A stretch of DNA of 64,000 bases, taken from the NCBI GenBank assembly GCA_002914805.1, contig JXTB01000123.1, positions 276,307-340,306 of the forward strand, given 5' to 3'. Numbering within the stretch: the stretch's first letter is position 1; every line of letters starts with the position of its first letter. The notes beneath the pieces were generated by a model. It made no database searches. It was not told the DNA's origin and worked only from the letters and a program-made list of their open reading frames with translations. The stretch is from Parasponia andersonii. Lineage: Eukaryota > Streptophyta > Magnoliopsida > Rosales > Cannabaceae. Position numbers and translations under genes: made by a program. This document shows positions 35,920 to 48,834 of the stretch, in pieces.

Positions 35920-37062
35920 AAAGGAGAAGAAGAATATGTTTTTGATTTAAATTATTTCAATTGGTATCAAATTAGTCATTTTATCTTTGATTTATTGCTT
36001 TACTTGGTATCAACTTGGTATAGTTTTTCAAAATACAATTGGTATCTATTGGCATAGTTTTAATTAGCATCAAACTTGGTTCTTATATTTCTTCAAATAT
36101 AATTGGTAATTGTTTTTAAAAATAATTAGTATCCATAATTGATGTCTCTCATATATAATTGATCTTTTCTTAATTTGACTATTGATATTTTGATCATGAT
36201 TCATATATTGAGGGGGAGCATATTTATTATTTGTTTGTGCTAAATTCGTCATTATCATTTTTCCATGAATTTTATGCTCTCTATAATTTGATGAAAATGA
36301 AAGAAAGGAAATTATTTCACTATTGTGCTTTAATAACTTTGGACCTATGCTTTATAATAATTATACTTAGAGAATTTATTTTTAACAAGTGAAATATTAA
36401 GATTTAGAGTTTTGATTTTCTTGATGTGATAAAACTTCTCTACTTGGAATATGCTATACTTCTTACACTCATTGGCATCACATTGTTGTTCAATCTTATG
36501 TTTGACATTGTTATTCTTATTTTGAAGATTGTCCAATCCTAACTTCCTCTATATCTTCTTATTACTTAACTTGTCATATTATTTTTTACATGGAGAGAAA
36601 ATTGTTTGAGTATTACTCTTTTATATACTTTTGTCATGAATTCAAATGGAGAAAGTAGTACAGTGAATTTATATGGAGAGAATCTTATTTTAAAGATAAA
36701 ATAGTTTTTATGCAATATCTTGTTTGATATTTGTCTCTATCTTTTTAATGATGTCAAAAGGGAGAGAATAATGTTGATTTATGAATATGAAGAGAAAAAA
36801 TTCATTTATGAGTATGCATATTTTAAGTGAGAGAACTTTATTTAGCACACATTTCTAATTTTCTCACAATATAGTTATGTTACTTAATTGAGTTAAAATG
36901 GGGGAGCAAGTCCCTTTAACTTTCTCAAGCATACTTTGAGATGGAGTTTAAAATATGGTAAGGAATAAGAAAAATTTGTCAAATTTCATACTTTAATATC
37001 TTTATTGCATATTTTCTTTTATCTCAGAAATCAATATTTGTCATTATCAAAAATGGAAAAAT
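35920..37062 (+). other. Non-coding 3' region with multiple polypurine tracts
   Basis: Purine tracts of polypurine-tract type occur near 35917 (ATATCAAAAGGAGAAGAAG), 36202 (TTGAGGGGGAGCA), 36753 (ATGTCAAAAGGGAGAGA), 36896 (AAAATGGGGGAGCA) and just before the 3' LTR (TATCAAAAATGGAAAAAT). Repeated polypurine tracts are a known feature of Sireviruses. Confidence 0.65.
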
Positions 37063-37630
37063 TGTTGGGAAATTAAAGTTTTAATCTTACTTACTCTTAT
37101 TTTGAAGATAACAAACATTTAATTTAGTACTAATGATTTAATTTGAGTGTGTAGTGAAATAATTTTAAAGTTCTAGCTCAAGTTAATTAAGGAATCAAGC
37201 TTGAAGATGGATGCTTATGGATTTATTAGAATCAAGCTTGAAGATGGACAATCAAAATATAAAACCATACTTAGATGGGGTATATTTCATACTTAGTTTT
37301 ATATTTGATTTAGTTCATTGCATATAAATTTTGTTTGTATTGACTCACACTTTCAAAAGAATTCTTTACACTCTTTATTTTAGTTCATTGTACTTTCTCT
37401 ATCCCTACACTCTTTACTTTATTGCAAGCTATTTAATTGAGTGTTTGATATTTAGTGTGCTTAATATATTTGCTATTATTGCTATATGTTTGGCATTATT
37501 GTTGATTTAGCTAAAAAGTTTCAAAATAGTGGTCTATAGTTTTTGAATAGTTGAAAAGTTTCTTAAAACGTTTTAAAACACAATTCACCCCCCTCTTAAG
37601 TTGTCAATCTTAGGCTAAAAATAAGTAACA
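37063..37630 (+). repeat. 3' LTR of the Sirevirus-type element, internally deleted
   Basis: 568 bp, starting TGTTGGGAAATTAAAG and ending AAGTAACA. It aligns to both ends of the 5' LTR but lacks about 870 bp between TTCAAAAGAATTCTT and CTCTATCCCTACACTC. Confidence 0.82.
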
Positions 37631-40600
37631 CTTTTTTTCACTTTATTTTAATGAATAGCCATTTTTTCATAAATGGTCATTTATCAGTATATTAATTTAT
37701 TAATTTTATGCAATCAGTTTTCATACTAAGCATCAGTACATCAATCTTTTATACTAAGTATACCTACTCTATACTAAAACTGTTATGATGGGTCAATCTA
37801 CTATTATTGTGTTCGAAAAAGAGTTTTTTTGAGGGGGGTGGGGCGAGGAGAGAAGGGCTAGTCTCATAGCCAAATAACCAAAATTTGGATCAACTTTTAA
37901 GTTAATGTCTATTTTTCAAATATTATAGCAAAATGATCGATATACTCAAATACATAAGTATGAGTATATGTACCATATGTAAAATATTATATATCCACTA
38001 TAAAAATTTATATATCTAGTACATAAACTAAAATTGGTGCATAAATATATATACAAAGTGTAAAAATGCTTGTATTCGCTTATTTAGCTATAAACAAAAA
38101 AAAAATGCACATTTATTAAAACAAAGTGTAAAAATGCTTGTATCCGCTTATTTAGCTATAAACAAAAAAAAATGCACATTTATTAAAACAAAATGTAAAA
38201 AATAGACATCCATCATAATTTTTCTTTAAGAAAAAAGACTCAAAATTAATCTATTTTGCGCAAAGCCCATTTAAAAAATTGGGTCATTCTCCGAAATGGC
38301 TAGATACCCAAAAAAAGAAAAAATAAATTAGCCCACTAAGCCTATGAGCCTATTCACATATTGTTGGTGTTAAGCTCAATAGAAGTTAAGAGCTTTTTAC
38401 AAAATTTCAGACCCAAAGTATCAAAAATTGAAAATTTTGGACTTTTTTTTTTTTGAAAAATCTCAAATTGATTTAGAGAAATATCACTTTTTAAAGCTAT
38501 TATTAGAGAAATAACATTTTAAAAACTATTTAGAAACATACCATTTTTCTTTAAATTTGGTATTTTTCAATAGTATTCGAGCTAACTAGTTAGGTTATTT
38601 AGAGTAATCAATCCCTTTGAAGTAACTGTTCAAATTACCTTAGGTAACTCGACTAGTTAACTTAAGTATTTCATCAATTAATATAAAATTATACTTTTCT
38701 AAATACATTTAAAAGTGGTATCTTTATAATTAAATCTAGAATTTTTTACAACAATTTCAAATTGCGGGATTTCTCAATTTCTTTTTTGAAAAATTACCAT
38801 AAGAAAATTGAATTTCCTCTATTAGTTACACTTGGGAGTGTTTATAGGAAATGCCCTTTTTCTAGATCAATTTAAAAATTACCATTTTTCACATCTATCT
38901 TTAAATGGCCATTTTAACAATTTTATTTGATAAATGACCATTTTTTAGTTGATCTATCTTTTGAAAATAAATTAATTTTATACAAAATAATTCAATATAT
39001 ATTTTGATCTAGTAATTATGAAAAACATTCAATTTGAAATAAGTTCCAAAATTCAATTAATATTTAACAGTGTTTCAAAAACAGAGTCATTTTTCAAATA
39101 GTGATCCAAAATTTGGCTAAAAAGCTCTACATTTTTTTCTCGTGTGGACTTTTTTAGGGACCTCCTCTTCTCATGTATTGTTATTGTTATACCTATAATA
39201 TTATATATTTCTCCATGAAAAGGGATACGAATCTATTTAAAAAAGTATCTATGTATGTAAGCTTAAAGAGAGAGAAGAAAAAAAGGAGGACTATTTATAT
39301 AATTTTCCCGTTTATTATTTAAAATTCTAGAAAACATAAAGGAAATTATATTGGCACCCCATCATACAAAAAGGCACCTTTTTCTTGCCAATTTTTTTCT
39401 TTTAATACAATTTTATCCCTATATTGAAAGATTATGAAAGAAAATTTTGAATTAAGGCACCCTATTCAAGTTTTGGAAATAAATAAATAAATATGTTAAG
39501 AAAGGAACTTTGAAACTTGGCTTGAAGATCTTGTTCTTAACGCATCATACAATAAACTTAAATCAATCTAATGGCATAAAGGTCCCCTAACTTATTTCCA
39601 TCCAATATTCTCTTGGTAAGAAAAAAAAATGACATTGTACACTTTTTTAGCCCTGTCATCGAATTTATTACTTTTTCTTTACTAGGTATTGTTTCTTTTG
39701 TTTTTCTTTTTTTCTTCGGAATTGTACTAGATATTGTTTCTTATTCATGGAGAATGGTTCTTTAGATCAATACATTGAACAAAAAGCTGTACGACTTTCA
39801 TTTGACCATAGAACTTAGTATGACTTATTACGATATTTTGTAGAATTTTGAGGCCATATCATACCATTAATTCCATATAGTTGACAAACTAGTACAAAAC
39901 TAGAGAGCTAATTAGTCAGTATAGTTAGAACCAAAACAATTTACAGAGCTAGTTTTCATGGTTGGTTAATTACTTGTATGAACTCATAAAGATTAGCATT
40001 GAATAATTGCAAATTTGATTTTCAATGTAAATATGAATCTTTTATTTCTTGGCCGCTGATAAAGAAATGAAGCAATCTTTAGATCAGCAGTGCTATTGTT
40101 TCGAAACTTCCTTTTTATTATTTTTAATTCATGATAAATAATTTTTTAGCAAAGTTTCTTTATTTTTGCTTCATGAAGAATATTTTTTTTCCTTCAAACT
40201 TTTAGCAATTGCTACAATGAGCGTGAGAAAAACCAATCCATTTTATCATTATGGGGTGTGTTTATAAACTTGTAATATTTAGATAAATTTAGTGTTTTTT
40301 CTATTAAGATGGGTACTTTTATGATATTTGTGGGTGAAAATATAAGCCCCAAACATAAAGTTTTTATTTTTTTTCTTATTTTTCTGACTCAGTTAGTCTA
40401 GGATTCTTGTGATTGCGTGAGAGGAGTTCAAATCTTAGTTAGGATAATTTATGTATATATTTTGTAGTAAAAAATTTAAAAAAAAATTCTATTTTTTTCT
40501 TTTTTAAGGGAAAATGATTTTTTTTTTTATGGAAAAAAAATGGAATATATCTTAGGAGTTAGAACATTGAACAGTACATAATGTTACGCTTTTTACTTCA

Positions 40601-42650
40601 GACGAAAAGTGAGGACTAAAGGGGAATGCAAGTATAAATCAAGTATCTCTTTGGCCCAAAATATGTCATCCAATTGAGTACAGAACATTTGGCATTAAAA
40701 TATAGTACATAGTAAAGACCTTTGATGAAATTGACTATCTTAAAAGCTATCAATATACTTACGGTCCTAACTCCTAAGGCATCTTTCCTGTCATGTGTTT
40801 TCTCCATCAATGTTTTGTGGCCAACTTTTTTTCGTATTTTTTTTAAAATATTTTAGTAGTTAGTCAAGTTTCCGTCATTTTTTTTTTCATCTTCCATTTA
40901 CAGGGTTCTTGTTATAGATAACAAGAACATTGGCAAAGCAAAGTAGGTAGACATAGAGCTGAAAAGCATTAGGGCATTCGAAATTTATGACTGATCCTCT
41001 CAATCAAAGAGATTACCTTCATTTGAAAGAAAATAAAAAATAGACTATAATATATCTACAAACTTTAACACTTGTCTTAATGGGGCTCTTTGCAAAATAG
41101 CAACTTCAGAAGAGCAATTTTAGATATAATTACAATATACATTTTAAAACTAGTTGTAAAGTTTTTTTTTTTTTTTTTTGAAGTTATAACTTAACAGGGT
41201 TTTTACACCCAGAAAATGAACTAATGGCATTGAAAAGGTTCTCCATAAATTTTCACAAGAATAGTCTTTAATATCACATCATTTATCTAAATTTTCTTAA
41301 AAGTATATAGTAGTACCTTAGACTAAAATGACTTTTTTAGTAATGTTTTAAAATATAATATTTTGAATAGTATCATAGTGTTGTGTGTCGGGGGTCACAC
41401 AATTTATGACCATAAAATTAATCAATTATCACAAATTACGTAGATAAAATTACTTTTCTCTATAAAGTATGGCCACTTCAAGCATTTTCACTTCAAGCAT
41501 TTTCATCAACTTTGTCTATGAATCTTTGTCATGATCAGAGTCATAATATATAAATAGAATTTTTTTCTTTTTAACTTTAAATCTAGTTTTCTTGATAGTG
41601 GGTTTTATTTTTGAACTCGGAATTGATTTTTTACTAAATGATGGAAATGTGGAGGCAAATTCAATATTTTCAAATTTTTCATTACAAAATGTCTATTTCT
41701 AGGGTCAATTGGTAATAACCCTAATTTAATTTACACGCTCGACCATCCTTGAAATACTTGACTAATTAGATATTCAAAAAAATAAGTTATTTAGCGAAAG
41801 ACACTGTTAAAGGATCTAGTTTTCCTAATTGCTCTATGGGATTAACTAAAAAATGAAGAAAGAAAATCACTCCAAAAATTCTTATTAACATATAGCTCCC
41901 TACTTCTTTGAGTTTCTTTCCTTTCTTTTCTTTTCTTTTTTCTGTTTTCTTTTTTTTTTTAAAGCTCTTCGATTTTCTTTTAAAAAGGGTCGAGTTGCTC
42001 TCTCTTTTCCTTTTCTCCTTTTCTTCACTTCTAACATCAAGCATAGTAAGAAAAGGTCTACTACTATCATATTGTACACCTTTTCTTCTTCTCTTTTTTC
42101 CCTTACTTTTTTTTATCCTTCTCTCCTGGCTAAAATATTGAGCTAGCTTCCATAATGTTTAATAAAGAAAATGTGGAACTACTATTTATGATCAACACTA
42201 TGCATGCTTACCAATTACTAACCTTGTTTTGCTATATTTTATGCTTAGATGTGTCGCTTAATTGACAAGGTTTTATCCTAAAAATTTATTTAGTACGAGA
42301 AATTATCTGGACAGCGACACAATTAACACTAAAGTTAAGTTAATGGATAGATATTTAGCCGTTCTGTTCCTCTGATCATCTGACATAACATTGATGTTCC
42401 TTTGATCTTTTTTGTTGATAGCGCCAGTCTCTCAGATGCACCTAGCGACAGTCTCCCGAATACACCTAGTTAAATTGAGGTTGCTAAGCGTTAGTCTCCC
42501 AAGATGTACGAGAGTAGAAATGTAGAGAGAATTTAAGAGCTAGAAAGCTTGGGTCTTTTTGAACGTAATGAGAAGACAGCATTTAAGAGGTTTTGTATTT
42601 TTTTTTTTTTTTATAGTGTATTTGTAATGAGATAAATCGAGTTTTCCATG
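37631..42650. other. Intergenic stretch with dispersed repeats
   Basis: 37650-37950 and 38220-38330 belong to the repeat family of 300-620. 38500-38830 belongs to the family of 1-240. A 68-bp tandem repeat sits at 38053-38210. Pyrimidine-rich low-complexity DNA occupies about 41900-42130. No gene is recognised. Confidence 0.5.
38053..38210. repeat. Tandem repeat, 67-68-bp unit, 2.3 copies
   Basis: ACAAAGTGTAAAAATGCTTG starts at 38053 and 38121, and a partial third copy starts at 38188. Copies are nearly identical. Confidence 0.9.
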
Positions 42651-42689
42651 GGCAGAAACATCGGAAGGCTAGCATACAAGTTGAATTTG

Positions 42690-43255
42690 CAAATACATTT
42701 CTTAAGGAGTACTATCGGTCTGTCGGTTCTGGTCCCTTTCGCCAAAAGCTGTTTGAAGCTCGGGCTAATAAGTGGCAGGCTCCGCCGAGAGATAAGCTGA
42801 AATTAAATACAGATGCCTCGGGATGATCTACGTGTAGGTATGGTAGGGATTGGTGGAGTAAGATCTGCGATCACCATGGTCTTTGTGGTGGCTTGCTAAT
42901 CCAAACGAGTTGCTGGTAATTTTTCCATGGAGACAACTCAACTATTAGGCATCAGGGAAGGTCTTCTCTTTGCTCGCAATCATAGCTTCAGTATGCACTG
43001 CGTGTTATATTAATGGCCTAAACGACTCGAAATTCTCTTGCTGAAAATGCAGTCATTTTATCTTATGTTGTTTCCTTTTTGAGTACGGTTAATTGTGGTT
43101 CTTGTTATTGCATTTCCATATTAAGAAATGGTGTGGCCCATAACTTTGCAAACTTAGCTTATAGTCTTCTTAATGATCTGTAGTGGGTTGTCCCTTCTCC
43201 TTTTGTTATTTTGTCCTCTTTATAGAGGGATTTGAGTTAATAAAGACATGCCCTT
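42690..43255 (+). pseudogene. RNase H-like fragment, probably the 3' end of a LINE-type element
   Basis: Broken reading frames give KWQAPPRDKLKLNTDASG, then MVGIGG, a short DHHGLCGGLL stretch, METTQLLGIREGLLFARNH, and later LRNGVAHNFANLAYSLL with WVVPSPFVILSSL. This order (PP..KLN.DAS, DH.G, REGL.FA, N.VAH..A) is that of the plant RNase H-like domain found at the ends of LINE polyproteins and in many relic copies. Frameshifts and stops interrupt it. Two possible poly(A) signals (AATAAA) follow at about 43239 and 43261. It could also be a host-derived RNase H-like relic. Confidence 0.6.
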
Positions 43256-44740
43256 TCCTAATAAAAATTCAAATTGTAAAGTTTTTATATAATTTAAATA
43301 AGTTAGTTGATAATTAATTTACTGGAATCTAGTTTTTGAACTAAGTGCGAGTAAATCAGAGTATACACTATTTACCGATATATATGTAGGAAACGAGTGT
43401 AATAATGATTTTTTCTTTTTTAATATCTGTCTGTTAGTAGTTAGTAAGGAAGGGTGAATTGAACTCCGCACCTTTTATTTCTCTAAGAGAAGTTACTAGT
43501 TAGCGAAGGAGGGGGAATTGAACTCTACACCTTTTACTTCTCTAAGAAGTTTTAGCCATACACGTGCTGAGGAGCTCATGGTTAATAATGATTTTTTTAA
43601 TTGTCTGTATACTAACTCCCATATATATATATATATATATAGAAATAGTGATAGACATTGGTATCCGGAGCAGGACGTCCAGCTGCTTAAAGTTTTTTAA
43701 TATTTTTCTTTCTGTGTATTTGTTTTATGGTGGATCTGCTTCTACCTTTTTCTTTTAATGCTTTGTGACATGAAGAGTCACATATTAATGTAATATGAAT
43801 GTTCCAGCGTGTGTGCCTAGTAACTCTTGCAGCTGCATATTTTTAATTTTTAAATTGTCTTTTTATTTTTTTACGTGAGAAATAAAACTTTTAAAGTACA
43901 AGCGTTATTACTGATAAGTACAAATGGAATGGTGCTATTTTTAACCTCTTTCAATTCTTCCTTTTTAGGGACGCTTTCATTTCTATTAGTGCTATCAACT
44001 CTTTCTTTTTTTCTCCTCCAGCTGCCTAGTTCACTTCTGTATCTGGCATCCTGTTTCTTTTTATTTTCTTTTAGTTTTAATTTGGTTTTTCTAAAAAGAT
44101 ACTACATTTCAAGTCAAAAGAAAAAAGAAAGATAATTTTAAATATATTTGTATAGGTGGAGTCTACACATATGTAACAATTAGCATGATATAGTTGTTGT
44201 TAAAATTGTTGTACCTTGTACATGTTTGCTCTTTTTTTTTAACGAAAAAAAAAAGAACAAAAAACTACTATATTCTAAAGATAGTTCCGTAAAAATTGGT
44301 CGAGCGGCCTATTTAAAAATAACAACCTTCTTTCAATTAAGTTTTTAAGAATCCTAGCAGAAAGTAAAAATACAAATAAGAGGATGATACAAAATTTTCT
44401 TTTTCAAAAAGTTTACACCTTTTATAGTTTAATTGATTTTCCTCTTCTTTTTTTTAATTATTTTTCTAAAACATTTACACGAAGTTAAAAAAATTTCAAT
44501 TGACTTACCATGTAGTCCGTTATATATTGGTACGTGACATAAATATAAGTAGGTTTCGTTAGTTATCCCCATCTTTAGCTATTTTGATTTTTTTTTTAAT
44601 CAACGATATTTTCTTTTCCATTTTGGGATAAAAATAAATTTTATTATAACTTCTAATACTTTTTGAGGAATATAATATTTTTCCATTTTATCTTCTCTTA
44701 GGCACGTGCATCAGGACTAGTATATATATATATATATATA

Positions 44741-44900
44741 GATCGTTATTTGATAAGTGTCTTTTTTTTTACCTACAGATGTTTTGTTTTAGCTGTTAAA
44801 TCATTATTTAACAACTATCATGATTTAAGTAGNTTTAATACCCTTTCTCTCTGCCTTTAATATTAAGTTAATATATATATAAATAAGTTAAAAAAATATA
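44741..44900. mobile_element. MITE family A, degenerate copy 6 (contains one N)
   Basis: It follows a (TA)n run, as do the other copies. The words CTTTTTTTTTACCTACAGAT and TTTAGCTGTTAAATCATTAT correspond to the family. The right part is lost or rearranged near the N at 44833. Confidence 0.45.
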
Positions 44901-47900
44901 TAAAAAATACCGGCTAGAGTGATGGTTCATATAATATATAAAGCCATTTGAATATTGTATCTAAAGAAAACAGACATGTTTTAAGGAGTCACGAAATTCA
45001 GCCATTTGACAGAATCCCCATACATAATATCACATATATCCATCCTAATTAAACACATAAAGAAACTGAAAACATCTTCTATATACTAATTCTGGCATCA
45101 AAAGGGGGAAAAAAAAGATTTAAAAAGTAACACTTAAGTAGTTGTTTGGCATCATAAATAAAAAAAAATAGTTTTTTGTTTTTAAAAATAGAAAATTATT
45201 CTCTTAGAACAAATAAGAGTGTTTGACATTGTCCTCTAAAAATAGTTTTTTAAAAACAGAGTTAAAGAAAACAGAAAATTCAGATAACAATAAAATGTTG
45301 TTTTCAAAGTGTTATTTTAACCTTTTCTTTTTCTATAGAAAAAATAATTTCATATGACTTTCTTTTTTTTTTTATTTTTGAGGGGATTTCATATGATTTT
45401 TATATACACATTTTCTCGTAACTTTCTTTCTCATCACTTTTTCCCTCTTCATTCTCTCAATCCTTATTCTCTCTTATTACTTTCTCTCTCCTCATTTTAT
45501 TCCATCACTCTCTCTTTATTTTCTATACTTTCATTTTTTTAATCACATTATATCTCCTCATTTTCTATTTCTATTTTGATTTTTATAACTTTTTTATCTT
45601 AATTTTCTATCCCTAAGCATTTGTATCACATTATCTCTCATTTATTTTTATTAGTTTTTTTTTCTTCTATCTTTTTTAACATTTTTTATTTTCATATTCT
45701 CTCTTATTATTTTCTGTCTTATTATTATCTTTTATTACTTTTTCTCTTATGACTTTCTCACTCCTTATTCTTTTATTTGAATTTATCTCTAATAAATTTC
45801 TCTTAATTTTTTCTCCCTAAATATTTTTTTATAATACAAATATAATTTTTTATATTAGTATAACTTTTTCTTTAAAAAATATTTTTAGAAAATATTTACC
45901 AAACACCTATCATTTTTTAAACACTTTATAAAGCAGTTTTTGTTGTGAAAACACAACTCCCAAAACATAAAACAATACTAAACTGACCTTAAAAAGCTGC
46001 GGGTCAGGAATTGCTGCATCCTGGCATATATATTGGCAAATCGAGAAACGGTAGGATTCAAGTTCAATTCATCGTCCATATCAGCACAGTCCAACTTCAC
46101 AATCACAATGCTATATACTAATTATACTATTATTATATTGTTTTCTAATGAGTCCAAAAGAAAAAGATTTCCTACGATCTGAAGGGCCTAGATTTCAAAG
46201 AAGAGCGTGTGGTTTGTGGTTGTCCAAGCGTTTTCTTCCGTCTCCAATCATTTGGAACTTTCTTATGTCTCCTATAATAATATAATTTAGCTATTATTAT
46301 TTTTAAAGATCTGACTCCCAAGTGGCTAACTATCACATTCAACGTCCAACCCAAACAAAAGTTGACGTGTAGTCATTCCAATTCCAATACCACAACCAGT
46401 TGCAATGTACATGCTGTATTGGGTCTGCTGCCTGAGCCAAAAGCATGAGCAATTAAAATACAAAGTTTGGTGTACACTCAATTATTGACCAAACCGAGAT
46501 TTACCTACGACTTATTATATTTGCGTTGTTTTACCACCTTATTTATCATTTAAATACCACAATTACTTTTAGGCAGATTAACGTTTTTGACCTATTTTAA
46601 AGCTCATAATGAAAAAATAGGACAACGTATTTACCAAAAAAAAAAAAAGAAAAAACCCCTATTTTTCTTATTGAAAATAGAAAACCCAAGATTGGCCCTT
46701 CATCCCCACTACTCAGTACGAACTTGACTAAGGTCGAACAATTTTGAAACCCGTTCGACAGGAATATATACAATTGAAAAAAAAAAAAAAACTGTCACTC
46801 ATGAAGCATTTGAGTCATTCGACTATTTTCGAACACGGTTATATAATTCATCATATAAAATTCAAATGAAACTATATTTAAAGTCAAAAAAATTGATTAT
46901 ATAATTCTAAATTTTAAATGACATGTCATAAATTTGGACATCAAAATTAGGGAGGTAATTTGAGTTTCATTTATCTTTATGTTTAAATATATAGTACATA
47001 TTAATAAGAATCCCACCTATTAAGCTACTTTTTTAATAATACCTAAAGATGTGATTTATCATCGTTTGAATTAAAACTTATTACTAATATAATATTCACT
47101 AATTAAATATTAACAAATCGATATTTATATATATATATATATATATTATAGATATTGTGTTAGAAATTTCATCTAATTTATCACTTCTTTTTAGTACCAC
47201 TTGATATATCAGATGCTTCGTCATTATTCAAATTAAAAGATATTTACTAGTTGTATATCGCAGCAAATGGTATTAAAAAAATGGGATATTATGATTTGAA
47301 TACTTGGCATATTATCTAGACTACAATAATAGAAATAGAGATAAGAAGAATAACAAAATTTAGAAGAATTTTTTTTAAGAAGAAATTTATTCCTTGCCGG
47401 TTGATATTTACTATACATGGTGTGACAATAAAAAGCCCTGCATCCCTGTGCCACATAAAAGTTGTGCTTTTGGGTCACTGGGACGTACACATATTTGGTT
47501 GTATCTTTTTAGGTTTTAGCGAGATGCATGGGACACGACATGACCCTGTACAAAACAAGACCAGCTCTTACACTATTGATTGTGCCCGGGTTTTCTTCCG
47601 TTATATGTCTATATGTATGATTTGCCATTTTTCAACTTGGAACACATGTATGCAGTCAAACTAATTGATGGAACCATCTCAACAAGTGAATAATCTTAAG
47701 TACAGAGTACCTTAATTTTTCGGTCATATTCTTTTGAAAGAAATACCGCATGATATACTGTCGATCTATGTTCCCTTAAGTTGAAAATGAAATATATTAT
47801 AAATGGGAAATTTTCAAATTAAATTTCCAATTTTGGCATGAATAAATGGAAGATATTAGTATCAGTAGGTAGGACTATTTGTTTTTTTTTCCTTCAAAAA

Positions 47901-48283
47901 AAGTAAGTACTACTATTTAATTAATAAGTCTTAATCAGTACCTTGAAATGGAAGAGATATAGATATAAGCTTTGTATTAATTAGTTAAGTGGTGATCATA
48001 GATATGGTGATCATAGATATGCTCCCCTTTAACAAGACATTGCACGTTAGTTGTCACTCTTTTGTCATCGTCGACTGTCCATCAACGGTGAAGTCAAGTG
48101 TAACTGTGTGGAAATAAAGTAATTTAATATCTTTCCACGGTACAGTACTACTCGTGTAACTGAAGGAAATAAGTAACGGCACTCTGAATCTGTACCGTGT
48201 TTGATCTAATTAATCGTGTCAGTAATACGTTGACTTATGTGTCAATGAAAACGTGTTATGCGGAACTAGAAGTCAAAACACGT

Positions 48284-48288
48284 ATAAA
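48284..48288. repeat. Target-site duplication ATAAA (left copy of pair)
   Basis: ATAAA at 48284-48288 is repeated at 53992-53996, directly outside the two gypsy LTRs. Confidence 0.9.
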
Positions 48289-48757
48289 TGACACAGCGGA
48301 TTGCTAAATTTCACTCTAATTTATGTTCTCATAACGAAAAAAAAGATAAACAAAATTCTCAAAGAGATTTGAGAATTTAGAAAAGAAAACTAAGATTTTG
48401 ATTGAAAATTGGATGATTATAATTCTTGCCAATGAAAGCAATTTATACAAATTTAAGATTAATCTAAACCATCCAATAAAATAATTCTAAGAAACTTATA
48501 ACCATACACCTAATACCTACCAACCAAACATACTTAAAATAAACAAATTGTTCACGTAATACACTTCAAATAAACAAATTGTTCACCTAACACACTTCAA
48601 ATAAATAAGCTAAATAATCTAACACATTTCAAAAAAAAAAAAAAGTCTATAATACCTAACACACAAAAGCATTCCACCAACCAATGGAATATTCATTAGA
48701 TTAGGTTTTGGAATTTTGAGCCTTAGCTTTGAGTCATGGATATGGGCTGCTACATCA
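48289..48757 (-). repeat. 3' LTR of the gypsy element
   Basis: 469 bp, TG...CA ends. It contains an extra tandem copy of a 31-bp segment (AAATAAACAAATTGTTCAC..., near 48537-48600) that is single in the other LTR. Confidence 0.92.
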
Positions 48758-48775
48758 GTTCTCCCCCTCTTGAAA
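48758..48775 (-). other. Polypurine tract of the gypsy element
   Basis: Minus strand TTCAAGAGGGGGAGAAC directly before the 3' LTR. Confidence 0.88.
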
Positions 48776-48834
48776 AAACTCGTCCTCAAGTTGCTCAAGG
48801 TATGACTTCCGGCCTATGGTGCTCGTACAGGTCT

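Larger units (their letters stand above)
31640..37630 (+). mobile_element. Decayed Sirevirus-type Ty1/copia element
   Basis: 5' LTR 31640-33073, primer-binding site, broken gag, remnants of protease and pre-integrase, a long non-coding 3' region with several polypurine tracts, 3' LTR 37063-37630. The LTR start TGTTGGGAAATTAA, the gag type and the repeated polypurine tracts point to the Sirevirus lineage. No RT or RNase H motif is visible, so most of pol has been deleted. The imperfect flanks CTCTT/CTTTT may be the target duplication. Confidence 0.82.
43260..48288. other. Intergenic stretch
   Basis: No gene recognised. It includes a short (TA)n at 43621-43640, a degenerate MITE family A copy (44741-44900), pyrimidine-rich low-complexity DNA (45380-45850) and (TA)n at 47127-47146. 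A slightly GC-richer part at 47395-47640 has an 87-codon open frame without recognisable similarity. Confidence 0.5.

Noticed and set aside
45380..45850. Pyrimidine-rich stretch as a gene or MITE
   Set aside because: Low-complexity CT-rich DNA; flanking arms near 45125 and 45960 match too weakly to call inverted repeats.
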